Positions 37,173 through 49,100 of a stretch of DNA of 64,000 bases are shown piece by piece; the stretch's first letter is position 1; every line of letters starts with the position of its first letter. The translations under genes and the position numbers were made by a program. Source of the stretch: Streptomyces violaceorubidus. GTDB lineage: Bacteria > Actinomycetota > Actinomycetes > Streptomycetales > Streptomycetaceae. The stretch lies in NCBI RefSeq assembly GCF_000717995.1, contig NZ_JODM01000006.1, forward strand, positions 248,001 through 312,000, written 5' to 3'. The notes beneath the pieces were generated by a model that did no database searches, was not told the DNA's origin, and saw only the letters and a list, made by a program, of their open reading frames with translations.

Positions 37173-38477
37173 ATGAAGACACGTGCGCGCTTGCCCAGAC
37201 TGGTCGCCACCGGTGCGACGCTCGCCCTGGCGCTGAGCCTGTCGGCCTGCGGTGACGGGGACGGCGGGGCGTCGTCGGGTGACGGCAAGATCCATGTCCT
37301 GGTCTACGGGGACGCCAGCAACAAGGTCGAACAGCAGATCGTCGACACCTTCAACATGACGTCCGACGTCAAGGCGGTGCTCGACACCATCCCCGGTGCC
37401 GACTACCAGACGAAGCTCCAGACGATCATCAACACCCCCCAGGCCCCGGACGTCTTCTTCAACTGGGGCGGGGGCAGCATCAAGCCGTTCGTCAAGGCGG
37501 ACCTGCTGCTGCCGCTCGACGACTTCATCAAGAAGAACCCGGACCTGGAGAAGAAGTTCCTGCCGTCCGTCTTCCAGAGTGCCGCCGTCGACGGCAAGCC
37601 GTACGGCGTCCCGATGCGCGGCACCCAGCCGGTCCTGCTGTTCCACAACAAGAAGGTCCTCCAGGACGCGGGCGTCCAGCCGCCGAAGACCTGGGACGAG
37701 CTGCTCGCCGCGGTGGGCAGGCTCAAGGACGCGGGCGTCACCCCGATCGCGCTCGGCGGCGGCGACGTCTGGCCCACCCAGATGTGGTTCCAGTACCTCT
37801 ACGACCGCATAGCCGGTCCGGAACTGTTCGCCAAGGCCGTCGGCGGCGACAAGAGCGCCTGGGAGAGCGCCGACAGCAAGAAGGCCCTGGACACGATCAA
37901 GGAGCTCGTCGACGCCGGCGCCTTCGGCAAGAACTACGACTCCGTCAAGTACACCAACGGCGGCTCGGTCCAGCTCGTGGCCTCCGGCAAGGCCGGCTTC
38001 GAGCTGATGGGCTCCTGGTACTACTCCCAGCAGCTCACGGACCACAAGGAGTTCGCCGAGAAGGACCTCGGCTACACGGCCTTCCCGACCGTCGAGGGCG
38101 GCAAGGGCGACCCGGCCGACGTGGCCGGCAACACCAACAACTACTACTCGGTGATGAAGAAGACCAAGCACCCCGAGGCGGTCGCCGAGTTCCTGAAGCT
38201 CATGTACTCCGACGAGTTCGTCAAGGCGCAGCTGGACATCGGCAATCTGCCGACCACCACCAACACCGACAAGTTCATCGACAGCTCCGGCACCCCCGAG
38301 TACTCGCGCTTCCAGTACGACCTCGTCTCCAAGGCCCCGTCCTTCCAGCTGTCCTGGGACCAGGCGTACCCGCAGAAGGCCAGCTCGGACCTGCACAAGG
38401 CCATCCAGCAGTTCTTCAACGGACAGCTCGACACGGACGGCTTCATCAAGGCCATGCAGGCCCTCCCGACCGAGTGA
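37173..38477 (+). CDS. bxlE: ABC transporter sugar-binding lipoprotein (xylo-oligosaccharides)
   Basis: A 434-residue extracellular solute-binding protein. The signal peptide ends in the lipobox LSAC with Cys about residue 26, so it is anchored by lipid. The mature part has family-1 sugar-binding segments such as APDVFFNWGGG, YGVPMRG and GWY-type MGSWYYSQQ, with Trp/Tyr residues likely to stack on sugar rings. It delivers substrate to BxlF/BxlG. The ATPase is not encoded here; Streptomyces sugar transporters of this class commonly share the MsiK ATPase. Start ATG follows AAAGG. Confidence 0.9.
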   Translation: MKTRARLPRLVATGATLALALSLSACGDGDGGASSGDGKIHVLVYGDASNKVEQQIVDTFNMTSDVKAVLDTIPGADYQTKLQTIINTPQAPDVFFNWGGGSIKPFVKADLLLPLDDFIKKNPDLEKKFLPSVFQSAAVDGKPYGVPMRGTQPVLLFHNKKVLQDAGVQPPKTWDELLAAVGRLKDAGVTPIALGGGDVWPTQMWFQYLYDRIAGPELFAKAVGGDKSAWESADSKKALDTIKELVDAGAFGKNYDSVKYTNGGSVQLVASGKAGFELMGSWYYSQQLTDHKEFAEKDLGYTAFPTVEGGKGDPADVAGNTNNYYSVMKKTKHPEAVAEFLKLMYSDEFVKAQLDIGNLPTTTNTDKFIDSSGTPEYSRFQYDLVSKAPSFQLSWDQAYPQKASSDLHKAIQQFFNGQLDTDGFIKAMQALPTE

Positions 38478-38487
38478 CGAACGGCTC

Positions 38488-39444
38488 ATGACCACACACC
38501 TCACGAGCGCTCGGCCCGCCGCCGGACCCCGCAAGGAGTCCCGGCGGCGGCCGCCCGCCTCGTCCGCGACGACGGTGGGCCGCCCCGGCTTCGGCTGGGC
38601 GGTGCCCGCCGCAGTGTTCTTCTTCCTCTTCGCGATCGTCCCGCTGATCATGGTGGCGGTGCTGTCCTTCATGACCTGGGACGGCATCAGTTCGCCCGAG
38701 TTCGTCGGCACGGACAACTGGTCGCGCCTCATGGACGACCCGGTGATGCTCAAGAGCATCTGGCTGACCCTGCTGCTGACCGCGCTCGGCGTGGTCCTGC
38801 AAACACCGCTGAGCATCCTGCTCGGCGTCTGGGCCGCCGGTCACCAGCGCAACCGCGCCGTCCTGTCGGTCATCTACTTCATCCCCCTGCTGCTGTCCGC
38901 GACGGCCGTGTCCGTGCTGTGGCGGGCGCTGCTCGACCCGAACTTCGGCATCCCGGCCGAGGCGAGCTGGCTCTTCGGCGACGGCAACCTCTTCGGTGAA
39001 CAGACCACCGCCATCGGGGTGCTGGCCTTCGTCAGCACGTGGCAGTTCACCCCGTTCCACACGCTGATCTACCAGGGCGCCGCCCGCGCGGTCCCGCAGG
39101 TGCTGTACCAGGCGGCGGAGATCGACGGGGCGGGCCGCTACCGGCAGTTCTTCCACATCACCCTGCCGCAGCTGCGCACCTCCATGATCACCTCGATGAT
39201 CATGATGATCGTCGGCGGTCTGACCACGTTCGAGACCGTCCTCATCCTGACCCAGGGCGGCCCCGGCACCGACACCACCATCAGCGCCTACTACATGTAC
39301 GACAAGGCCTTCAAGAGCTTCGACTACGGCATCGGCTCCGCGATCGCCCTGGCCCTGGTCGTCGCGGCCACGATCATCTCGCTGGTCGTCGTCCGGGTCT
39401 CCGGCTACGACAAGATGCGCAGCTCCATGGAGGGTGTGTCATGA
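38488..39444 (+). CDS. bxlF: ABC sugar transporter permease (MalF-like)
   Basis: A 318-residue permease with six transmembrane helices after a polar N-terminus of about 35 residues. The EAA loop that contacts the ATPase is YQAAEIDGAGRYRQFFHITLPQL, near residues 210-232 (starting EIDGAG). The next gene overlaps its stop by ATGA. It starts 10 bp after bxlE and forms the membrane channel with BxlG. Confidence 0.9.
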   Translation: MTTHLTSARPAAGPRKESRRRPPASSATTVGRPGFGWAVPAAVFFFLFAIVPLIMVAVLSFMTWDGISSPEFVGTDNWSRLMDDPVMLKSIWLTLLLTALGVVLQTPLSILLGVWAAGHQRNRAVLSVIYFIPLLLSATAVSVLWRALLDPNFGIPAEASWLFGDGNLFGEQTTAIGVLAFVSTWQFTPFHTLIYQGAARAVPQVLYQAAEIDGAGRYRQFFHITLPQLRTSMITSMIMMIVGGLTTFETVLILTQGGPGTDTTISAYYMYDKAFKSFDYGIGSAIALALVVAATIISLVVVRVSGYDKMRSSMEGVS

Positions 39445-40259
39445 GGCGCCGACCCAACTACGTGGCCGGCGTCGGCTCGCTCGTCTGGCTCTTCCTCGTC
39501 GGACTGCCGCTGTTCGTGCTGCTCGCCGCGACCCTGCGCACCCGCCAGGACTACGCCGAGAACGGCCCGGTCTCGCTCCCGGACAGCTTCACGCTGGACA
39601 ACTTCACCGGCGCCTTCGACTCGGGCTTCGGCCAGTACTTCCTCAACACGCTCGTCGTCACCGCCTGCGTGATCGGCATCGTGCTGCTGCTGGTCCCGCC
39701 GCTCGCCTACGCGATCGTCCGCAGCCGCGGCCGGGCCACCTCGGCGATCTTCCGGCTGTTCCTGCTCGGCCTCGCCATCCCGGCCCAGGCCGTGATCGTG
39801 CCGATGTTCTACCTGATCAGCGAGGCCGGGCTGTACGACAACCTGCTCGGCGTCATCCTGCCCACGGCCGCGTTCTGCCTCCCGATGTCCGCGCTCATCC
39901 TCAGCGGCGCCATGCGCGACATCTCCCCGGAGCTCTACGAGGCCATGGCGATGGACGGCGCGAGCCCGCGGCGCATGTTCTTCCAGCTCGTCGTGCCGCT
40001 GTCGCGCGGGGGACTGTCCACGATCGTGGTGTTCTCCGCGCTCCAGGCGTGGAACGGCTTCCTGTTCCCGCTCGTGCTGACCCAGTCCGAGTCCACCAAG
40101 GTGGTCACCCTCGGTCTGTACAACTTCCAGACCGCGCACGGCATCGACATCCCCGGTCTGCTGGGAGCCGTGGTGCTGTCCATGGTGCCCATCCTGCTCG
40201 TCTACCTGTTCGCCCGTCGCGCCCTGGTCCAGGGGCTGATGGGTGTCGGAGGAAAGTGA
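39441..40259 (+). CDS. bxlG: ABC sugar transporter permease (MalG-like)
   Basis: A 272-residue permease with six helices and the EAA loop YEAMAMDGASPRRMFFQLVVP near residues 170-190. It overlaps bxlF by ATGA and bxlA by GTGA, so the three are translationally coupled. The N-terminal helix and the QAVIVPMFYLISEAGLYDN segment are typical of MalG-type partners. Confidence 0.9.
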   Translation: MRRRPNYVAGVGSLVWLFLVGLPLFVLLAATLRTRQDYAENGPVSLPDSFTLDNFTGAFDSGFGQYFLNTLVVTACVIGIVLLLVPPLAYAIVRSRGRATSAIFRLFLLGLAIPAQAVIVPMFYLISEAGLYDNLLGVILPTAAFCLPMSALILSGAMRDISPELYEAMAMDGASPRRMFFQLVVPLSRGGLSTIVVFSALQAWNGFLFPLVLTQSESTKVVTLGLYNFQTAHGIDIPGLLGAVVLSMVPILLVYLFARRALVQGLMGVGGK

Positions 40260-42655
40260 CTGCCGACGTGGCCGTAGAGACCACCCCCGAAATCCCCCTC
40301 TGGAACGACCCGACCCGCCCCGTCGCCGCCAGAGTCGACGCGCTCGTCGCCGCCATGACCCTCGAGGAGAAGATCGCCCAGCTGTACGGAGTGTGGGTCG
40401 GCGCCTCCGACCAGGGCGGCGAAGTCGCCCCGCACCAGCACGACATGGAGGAGCTCGTCGACCTCGACGCGCTCGTCCCCGCCGGCCTCGGCCAGCTCAC
40501 CCGCCCCTTCGGCACCGTGCCCGTCGACCCCGCGATCGGCGCGCTCTCGCTCATGCGCACCCAGGCCCGCATCACCTCGGCGAGCCGCTTCGGCCTCCCC
40601 GCCGTGGCGCACGAGGAGTGCCTGGCCGGCTTCGCCGCCTGGGGCGCCACGGCCTACCCCGTCCCGCTGTCCTGGGGCGCCACCTTCGACCCGGACGCGG
40701 TGCGCCGGATGGCCGCCGCCATCGGCCGCGACATGCGTTCCCTCGGCATCCACCAGGGCCTCGCCCCCGTCCTCGACGTGGTCCGCGACGCCCGCTGGGG
40801 CCGGGTGGAGGAGACCATCGGGGAGGACCCCTACCTCGTCGGGACCATCGGCAGCGCGTACGTGCAGGGCCTGGAGTCCGCCGGGATCGTCGCCACCCTC
40901 AAGCACTTCGTCGGCTACTCCGCCTCCCGCGCCGGCCGCAACCTCGCCCCCTCGTCCGTGGGCGTCCGCGAGCGGGCCGACGTCCTGCTGCCGCCGTTCG
41001 AGATGGCCGTCCGCGAGGGCGGCACCCGCTCCGTCATGCACGCCTACACCGACCTCGACGGGGTGCCCGCCGCAGCCGACGAGACGCTGCTGACCGGGCT
41101 GCTGCGGGACACCTGGGGCTTCGAAGGGACCGTCGTCGCCGACTACTTCGGCATCGCCTTCCTCAAGACCCTGCACGGCGTCGCCGCCGACTGGGCCGAC
41201 GCCGCGGGCGCCGCGCTGAAGGCGGGCGTCGACGTCGAGCTGCCCACCGTCAAGACGTTCGGCGCACCCCTCGTCGAGGCGGTCACCGAGGGCCGGATCC
41301 CCGAGGCCCTCATCGACCGGGCGCTGCGCCGCGTCCTCGCCCAGAAGGCGGAACTCGGCCTGCTCGACCCGGACTGGAGCCCGGTCCCGCCCGCGCTCGA
41401 CGGGGTGGACCTCGCGGACCCCGAGGCGCTGCGCGGGAGCATCGACCTGGACCGGCCCGAGAACCGGGAACTGGCCCGCGAGATCGCCGAGAAGGCGGTC
41501 GTCCTGCTCACCAACGACGGCACCCTGCCGCTCACCCGGCCCCGCCGCATCGCCCTGGTCGGCCCCAACGCCACCGAGGCGACCGCGGTGCTCGGCTGCT
41601 ACTCCTTCCCGCGTCACGTGGGGGTGCGGCACCCGGAGGTCCCGGTCGGCATCGACCTGCCCACCCTGCACGACACCCTGACCGCCGAGTTCCCCGACGC
41701 GGAGATCACCGTCGCCCGCGGCACCGGCGTCGACGACGGCGAGCTGTCCGGCATCGGTGAGGCGCAGGACGCGGCCCGCGGGGCGGACGTCGTCGTCGCC
41801 GTCCTGGGCGACCGCGCGGGCCTGTTCGGCCGCGGCACCAGCGGCGAGGGCTGCGACGCCGAGTCCCTCGCGCTGCCCGGCGCGCAGCAGCAGCTCCTCG
41901 ACGCGCTGCTCGACTCCGGCACACCGGTGGTCACGGTCCTGCTCGCCGGACGGCCCTACGCGCTGGGCCGCGCCGTCGCCGAGTCCGCCGCGATCGTGCA
42001 GTCGTTCTTCCCCGGCGAGGAGGGCACCGCGGCGATCGCCGGTGTGCTCAGCGGGCGCACCAGCCCCTCGGGAAGGCTGCCCGTCAGCGTGCCCGGCGGA
42101 GCGGGTGCCCAGCCGACCACCTATCTGGGGGCGCGGCTCGCCCAGGCCAGCGAGGTGTCCAACATCGACCCGTCACCGGCCTTCGGTTTCGGGCACGGGC
42201 TCACGTACACCACGTTCGCCTGGAGCGAGCTCGAAACGCACACCGAGCAGGCGCCCACCGACGGAGCGTTCGCGCTGGAGCTCACCGTCCGCAACACCGG
42301 CGCACGCCACGGCACCGAGGTGGTGCAGCTGTACCTGCACGACCCGGTCGCCTCCGTCGTCCAGCCGGTGCAGCGCCTGATCGGCTACACGCGGGTGCCG
42401 CTGGCCCCCGGCGAGGCCCGCAGGGTGCGCGTCGAGGTCCCGGCCGACCTCGCCTCCTTCACCGGCCGCGACGGCCGCCGGATCGTCGAACCGGGCGAGC
42501 TGGAGCTGCGGTTCGCCGCGTCCAGCACCGAACCGCGGCTGACGGCGACGGTCGCGCTCACCGGACCGCAACGGCTGGTCGACCACACCAGGCGGCTGCA
42601 CGCGGTGTTCACGCAGAAGACGCAGAAGACGCAGGAGGCCGTCGAGGGCGTCTGA
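40256..42655 (+). CDS. bxlA: Glycoside hydrolase family 3 beta-xylosidase
   Basis: A 799-residue GH3 enzyme with no signal peptide, so intracellular. The N-terminal barrel has LAPVLDVVRDARWGRVEETIGEDPYL, KHFVGYS and the nucleophile Asp about residue 296 in VVADYFGI. The second sandwich domain starts near 420 (EIAEKAVVLLTNDG, IALVGPNA), and a fibronectin-III-like domain closes the protein (about 690-780). The sequence resembles BxlA beta-xylosidases that split imported xylobiose; beta-glucosidase activity cannot be excluded. The GTG overlaps the bxlG stop, with GGAGG 3 nt upstream; GTG 40268 is an alternative. Confidence 0.88.
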   Translation: MTADVAVETTPEIPLWNDPTRPVAARVDALVAAMTLEEKIAQLYGVWVGASDQGGEVAPHQHDMEELVDLDALVPAGLGQLTRPFGTVPVDPAIGALSLMRTQARITSASRFGLPAVAHEECLAGFAAWGATAYPVPLSWGATFDPDAVRRMAAAIGRDMRSLGIHQGLAPVLDVVRDARWGRVEETIGEDPYLVGTIGSAYVQGLESAGIVATLKHFVGYSASRAGRNLAPSSVGVRERADVLLPPFEMAVREGGTRSVMHAYTDLDGVPAAADETLLTGLLRDTWGFEGTVVADYFGIAFLKTLHGVAADWADAAGAALKAGVDVELPTVKTFGAPLVEAVTEGRIPEALIDRALRRVLAQKAELGLLDPDWSPVPPALDGVDLADPEALRGSIDLDRPENRELAREIAEKAVVLLTNDGTLPLTRPRRIALVGPNATEATAVLGCYSFPRHVGVRHPEVPVGIDLPTLHDTLTAEFPDAEITVARGTGVDDGELSGIGEAQDAARGADVVVAVLGDRAGLFGRGTSGEGCDAESLALPGAQQQLLDALLDSGTPVVTVLLAGRPYALGRAVAESAAIVQSFFPGEEGTAAIAGVLSGRTSPSGRLPVSVPGGAGAQPTTYLGARLAQASEVSNIDPSPAFGFGHGLTYTTFAWSELETHTEQAPTDGAFALELTVRNTGARHGTEVVQLYLHDPVASVVQPVQRLIGYTRVPLAPGEARRVRVEVPADLASFTGRDGRRIVEPGELELRFAASSTEPRLTATVALTGPQRLVDHTRRLHAVFTQKTQKTQEAVEGV

Positions 42656-42671
42656 GTCGCCGGCACAGGGT

Positions 42672-42711
42672 GAGCGGTGGTCCCGGGTCCACGGCCCCGG
42701 CACCACCGCTC
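42672..42711. terminator. Bidirectional terminator between bxlA and the DHFR-like gene
   Basis: GAGCGGTGGT at 42672-42681 pairs with ACCACCGCTC at 42702-42711, a perfect 10-bp stem with a 20-nt loop that itself has CCGGG/CCCGG complementarity. It sits between two convergent genes and lacks a U-run, as is common in Streptomyces. Confidence 0.75.
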
Positions 42712-42721
42712 GCCGCGTGGC

Positions 42722-43294
42722 TCAGCGCACGACGTCGAAGACGTTCTTCTGGATGCCGTTGGCGTACACCTCGTGCTCGACGAGCCTCAGCTTCTGGGCG
42801 TCCTTGTCCGTGTCGCCGAAGAGCCGCTTGCCCGCACCGAGGAGCAGCGGGAACACCAGCAGGTGGTAGCGGTCGATCAGGCCGGCGTCCGACAGGCTCC
42901 GGTTCAGGGCCGCGCTGCCGTGGACGATGATCGGACCGCCCTCGGTCTCCTTCAGCGCGGCGACCTCGTCGAGCGAGCGCAGGATCGTCGTCTCGCCCCA
43001 GTTCGTCACCAGGTCGTCCTCGGCGAGGGTGGTGGAGACGACGTACTTCGGCATCGTCCGGTACTCCGGGAACTCCGCCATGTCCGGCCACACCGGGCTG
43101 AACGCCTCGTAGCTGACCCGGCCGAGGAGCAGCGCCGCGGCCTCGCCCTGCTCCCGGCCCTTGATCTCGTACGCCTCGGGCAGGAAGTCCACCAGCTTGA
43201 AGGTCCACCCGGAGTTCCGGTAACCGGGCTCGCCGCCCGGGGCCTCCACGACCCCGTCGAGCGAGATGAAGGCGGTGCTGATCAGAGTACGCAT
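42722..43294 (-). CDS. Dihydrofolate reductase-like (RibD C-terminal) family protein
   Basis: A 190-residue protein of the DHFR/RibD reductase fold: start LISTAFISLDGVVEAPGGEP, LLLGRVSYEAF near 62, KYVVSTTL near 88, IIVHGSAALNRSL near 120 and LVFPLLLGAGKRLF near 148. This common actinobacterial family (YyaP/YwjB-like) is NADPH-binding but rarely has known substrates, and true folate reduction is unlikely. The ATG at 43294 follows GAGGA with a 7-nt spacing. It ends at the terminator shared with bxlA. Confidence 0.85.
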   Translation of the reverse strand: MRTLISTAFISLDGVVEAPGGEPGYRNSGWTFKLVDFLPEAYEIKGREQGEAAALLLGRVSYEAFSPVWPDMAEFPEYRTMPKYVVSTTLAEDDLVTNWGETTILRSLDEVAALKETEGGPIIVHGSAALNRSLSDAGLIDRYHLLVFPLLLGAGKRLFGDTDKDAQKLRLVEHEVYANGIQKNVFDVVR

Positions 43295-43304
43295 GCGAGG
43301 TTCC

Positions 43305-45759
<2,455 letters not shown>

Positions 45760-45793
45760 TCCGCCGTCCCCGCGACCGGGGACCCCGTACCGG

Positions 45794-45835
45794 CGAAGGC
45801 CGGCTCGACGCCCTCGGGCGTCGAGCCGGCCTTCG
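45794..45835 (+). terminator. Rho-independent terminator of argG
   Basis: A near-perfect 42-bp inverted repeat: 20 of 21 pairs match around 45814/45815 (CGAAGGCCGGCTCGACGCCC against its complement), followed by TGTTTGT. It is the strongest hairpin seen in the window. Confidence 0.9.
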
Positions 45836-46159
45836 TGTTTGTCACGGCTGTTGCTTCAACCTGTGCACGACTTGCGCGCCTTGCGGACTTCGAACCGTCC
45901 GGACGGCGGCCATCGACCCCTTGTCGCCAGTTCATGAGGTCCGCAAGCGCTTCGCAAGCAACGCAAGTCGTTTGCGTGCCAACTCCCGCCTCAACCGCGA
46001 CCGTTGACAAACCAGTGACGCGCTAGAAACCTGATGACGCACTTTCCGCAAAGAATCGACTGTCCTGCTCAATTGGCGCGCAGAGTCGGTGCTTGTGCCT
46101 CCTTCCCCAACTGCCGGACCGTCGCGCCCTCCCCGACTCCCCACGGAACAGAGGACCCC
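45836..46159 (+). promoter_or_regulatory. Upstream region of the GH87 gene: TTGACA box and seven TTGCG/CGCAA repeats
   Basis: No gene is seen in these 324 bp. TTGCG or CGCAA occurs at 45872, 45881, 45942, 45953, 45962, 45972 and 46048. Two pairs are 9 bp apart, and ACGCAA-N5-TTGCGT (45961-45977) is a perfect inverted repeat. A perfect -35 TTGACA lies at 46004-46009, with a poor -10 (AAACCT, 46027-46032). The repeats just upstream and near the promoter look like a sugar-responsive regulator site; related TTGCA direct repeats control Streptomyces starch genes. A GAGGAC ribosome site precedes the ATG. Confidence 0.5.
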
Positions 46160-49100
46160 ATGAGACGGAGATCTCTCGGCCGACGGACGCTCACGGGCGC
46201 CGCCGTCGCCGGGCTGATGACGGCCGGACTGCTGCCCCTGCCCCTCGCCGCCACCGCGCGGGCGGCTTCGGCGCCGGTGACGGCCGCCGCCGACGTCAAT
46301 CTGGCCCTCGGACGCCCCGCGAAGGCAGGCGGCTCGCACGGCGCCTACCCGGCCGGCAACGCCACCGACGGACAGCAGGCCACCTACTGGGAGGGACCGG
46401 CCGGCTCCTTCCCGCAGTGGCTGCAGGTCGACCTCGGCACCGCCCGCGAGGTGGACCGGGTGGTGCTCAAACTGCCCGCCGGCTGGGAGAGCCGGACCCA
46501 GACGCTCTCCCTGCGGGGCAGCACCGACGGCGCCGCGTTCCACAGCCTGGACGCCTCGGACGGACGGGCGTTCGGCCCGGCGCAGGCGGGCACCGTCGCC
46601 ATCGACCTCGACTCACCCTCCGAAGCCCGCTACGTCCGCGTCGACATCACCGCGAACACCGGCTGGAACGCCGCGCAACTGGCCGAGGTCGAGGTGTACG
46701 CCGACGACGTCGACACCGGCCCGCCGCCCACCGGCACCAACCTCGCCCGCAACAAACCGGCCGAGGCCACCTCCACGACCCAGAACTACGTCGCCGCCAA
46801 CGCCACCGACGACTCCACCTCCACCTACTGGGAGGCCGCCGGCAACCCGGCCGACCTCACCGTCAAGCTCGGCGCCGACGCCGATGTCAGCGGTGTCGTG
46901 GTCAAACTCAACCCGGACCCGGTGTGGTCCGCCCGTACCCAGAGCATCCAGGTGCTCGGCCGGGCCCGGGGCGAGAGCGGCTTCACCTCGCTGCGCGAGC
47001 GTGCCGACTACGCCTTCAGCCCGGGACAGGACAACGCGGTGAGCATCCCGGTCGGCGGCCGGGTCTCCGACGTACGGCTCCGCTTCTTCTCCAACACCGG
47101 CGCCCCCGGCGGCCAGGTCGCCGAGTTCCAGGTCCTCGGCAGCGCCGCACCCGCGCCCGACCTCACGGTCACCGGCCTCGACTGGTCGCCCGCCGCGCCG
47201 AACGAGCGCGACGAGGTCACCGTCAACGCCACGGTCCGCAACGCCGGCACCGCCGCCTCGGCCGCGACCACCACCGAGGTCACCGTCGAGGGCCGGGCGG
47301 CCGGCAGCGCCGCGGTCCCCGCGCTCGACCCCGGCGAGTCCGCCGAGGTCGCCGTCGCCACCGGCACCCACGCGGCCGGGAGTTACGCGGTCGCCGCCGT
47401 GGCCGACCCGCGCGACACCGTCGCCGAACTGGACGACACCAACAACAGCCGCTCGGCCACCGACCGCCTCGTCGTCGACCGGGCGCCCGGACCCGACCTG
47501 GAGGTGCGCTCCCTCACCACCAACCCGGCCAACCCGGCGGTGGGCGCCGAGGTCTCCTTCACCGTCGCCGTGCACAACCGAGGCACCGGCGCCGCCGAGG
47601 CGGGCTCGGTGACCCGGGTCCAGGCGGGCTCCACCACCCTGGACGGCACCACCGGGCAGGTCGCGGCCGGCGCCACGGTGAACGTGCCGATCAGCGGCAC
47701 CTGGAAGGCGACGAGCGGCGGGGTCACCCTCACCGCCACCGCCGACGCCACCGCCCGGATCGCCGAGACCAACGAGAACAACAACGTGCTCGCCAAGCCC
47801 CTCGTCGTCGGACGCGGCGCCGCCGTGCCGTACACCGAGTACGAGGCGGAGGACGGCCGGTACGACGGCACCCTGCTGACCACCGACGCCAAGCGGACCT
47901 TCGGGCACACCGACTTCGGCACCGAGTCCTCGGGCCGCGAGTCCGTCCGGCTCGACTCGACCGGCGAGTACGTCGAGTTCACCTCCACCACACCCACCAA
48001 CTCCATCGTGGTGCGCAACTCCATCCCCGACGCCCCGGGCGGCGGCGGAGCCGAGGCCACCATCAGCCTCTACGCCGACGGACAGTTCGTGCGCAAGCTC
48101 AACCTGTCGTCCAAGCACAGCTGGCTCTACGGCAGCACCGACGACCCCGAGGGCCTCACCAACCGGCCCGGCGGCGACGCCCGCCGCCTCTTCGACGAGT
48201 CCCACGCGCTGCTCGACCGGACCTTCCCGCAAGGCACCGAGTTCCGCCTCCAGCGCGACGCGGGCGACTCGGCCGCCTTCTACGTCATCGACCTGATCGA
48301 CCTGGAGCAGGTCGCCCCCGCCAAGACCAAGCCCGCCGAGTGCACCTCCATCACCGAGTACGGGGCCGTCCCCGGCGACGGGCTCGACGACACCGACGCC
48401 ATCCAGCGCGCCGTCACCGACGACCAGAACGGGAGGATCGACTGCGTGTGGATCCCCGCCGGGCAGTGGCGCCAGGAACAGAAGATCCTCACCGACGACC
48501 CGCTCGACCGCGGCCAGTACAACCAGGTCGGCATCCACGACGTCACCGTCCGCGGCGCCGGCATGTGGCACTCCCAGCTCTACACGCTGACCCCGCCGCA
48601 CGAGGCCGGCGGCATCAACCACCCGCACGAGGGCAACTTCGGCTTCGACATCGACGGCAACACGCGGATCTCGGATCTCGCCGTCTTCGGCTCGGGCACC
48701 ATCCGCGGCGGCGACGGCAACGCCGAGGGCGGCGTCGGGCTCAACGGCCGCTTCGGCAAGGACACCAAGATCAGCAACGTGTGGATCGAGCACGCCAACG
48801 TCGGTGTCTGGGTCGGCCGCGACTACTCGAACATCCCCGAGCTGTGGGGCCCCGGCGACGGCCTGCAGTTCACGGGCATGCGCATCCGCGACACCTACGC
48901 CGACGGCATCAACTTCTCCAACGGCACCCGCAACTCCACGGTCTGCGACTCCTCCTTCCGCACCACCGGCGACGACTCGCTCGCGGTCTGGGCCAACAAG
49001 TACGTGAAGGACCCGTCCGTGGACATCGGCCACGACAACCACTTCCGCAACAACACGATCCAGCTCCCGTGGCGGGCCAACGGCATCGCGGTGTACGGCG

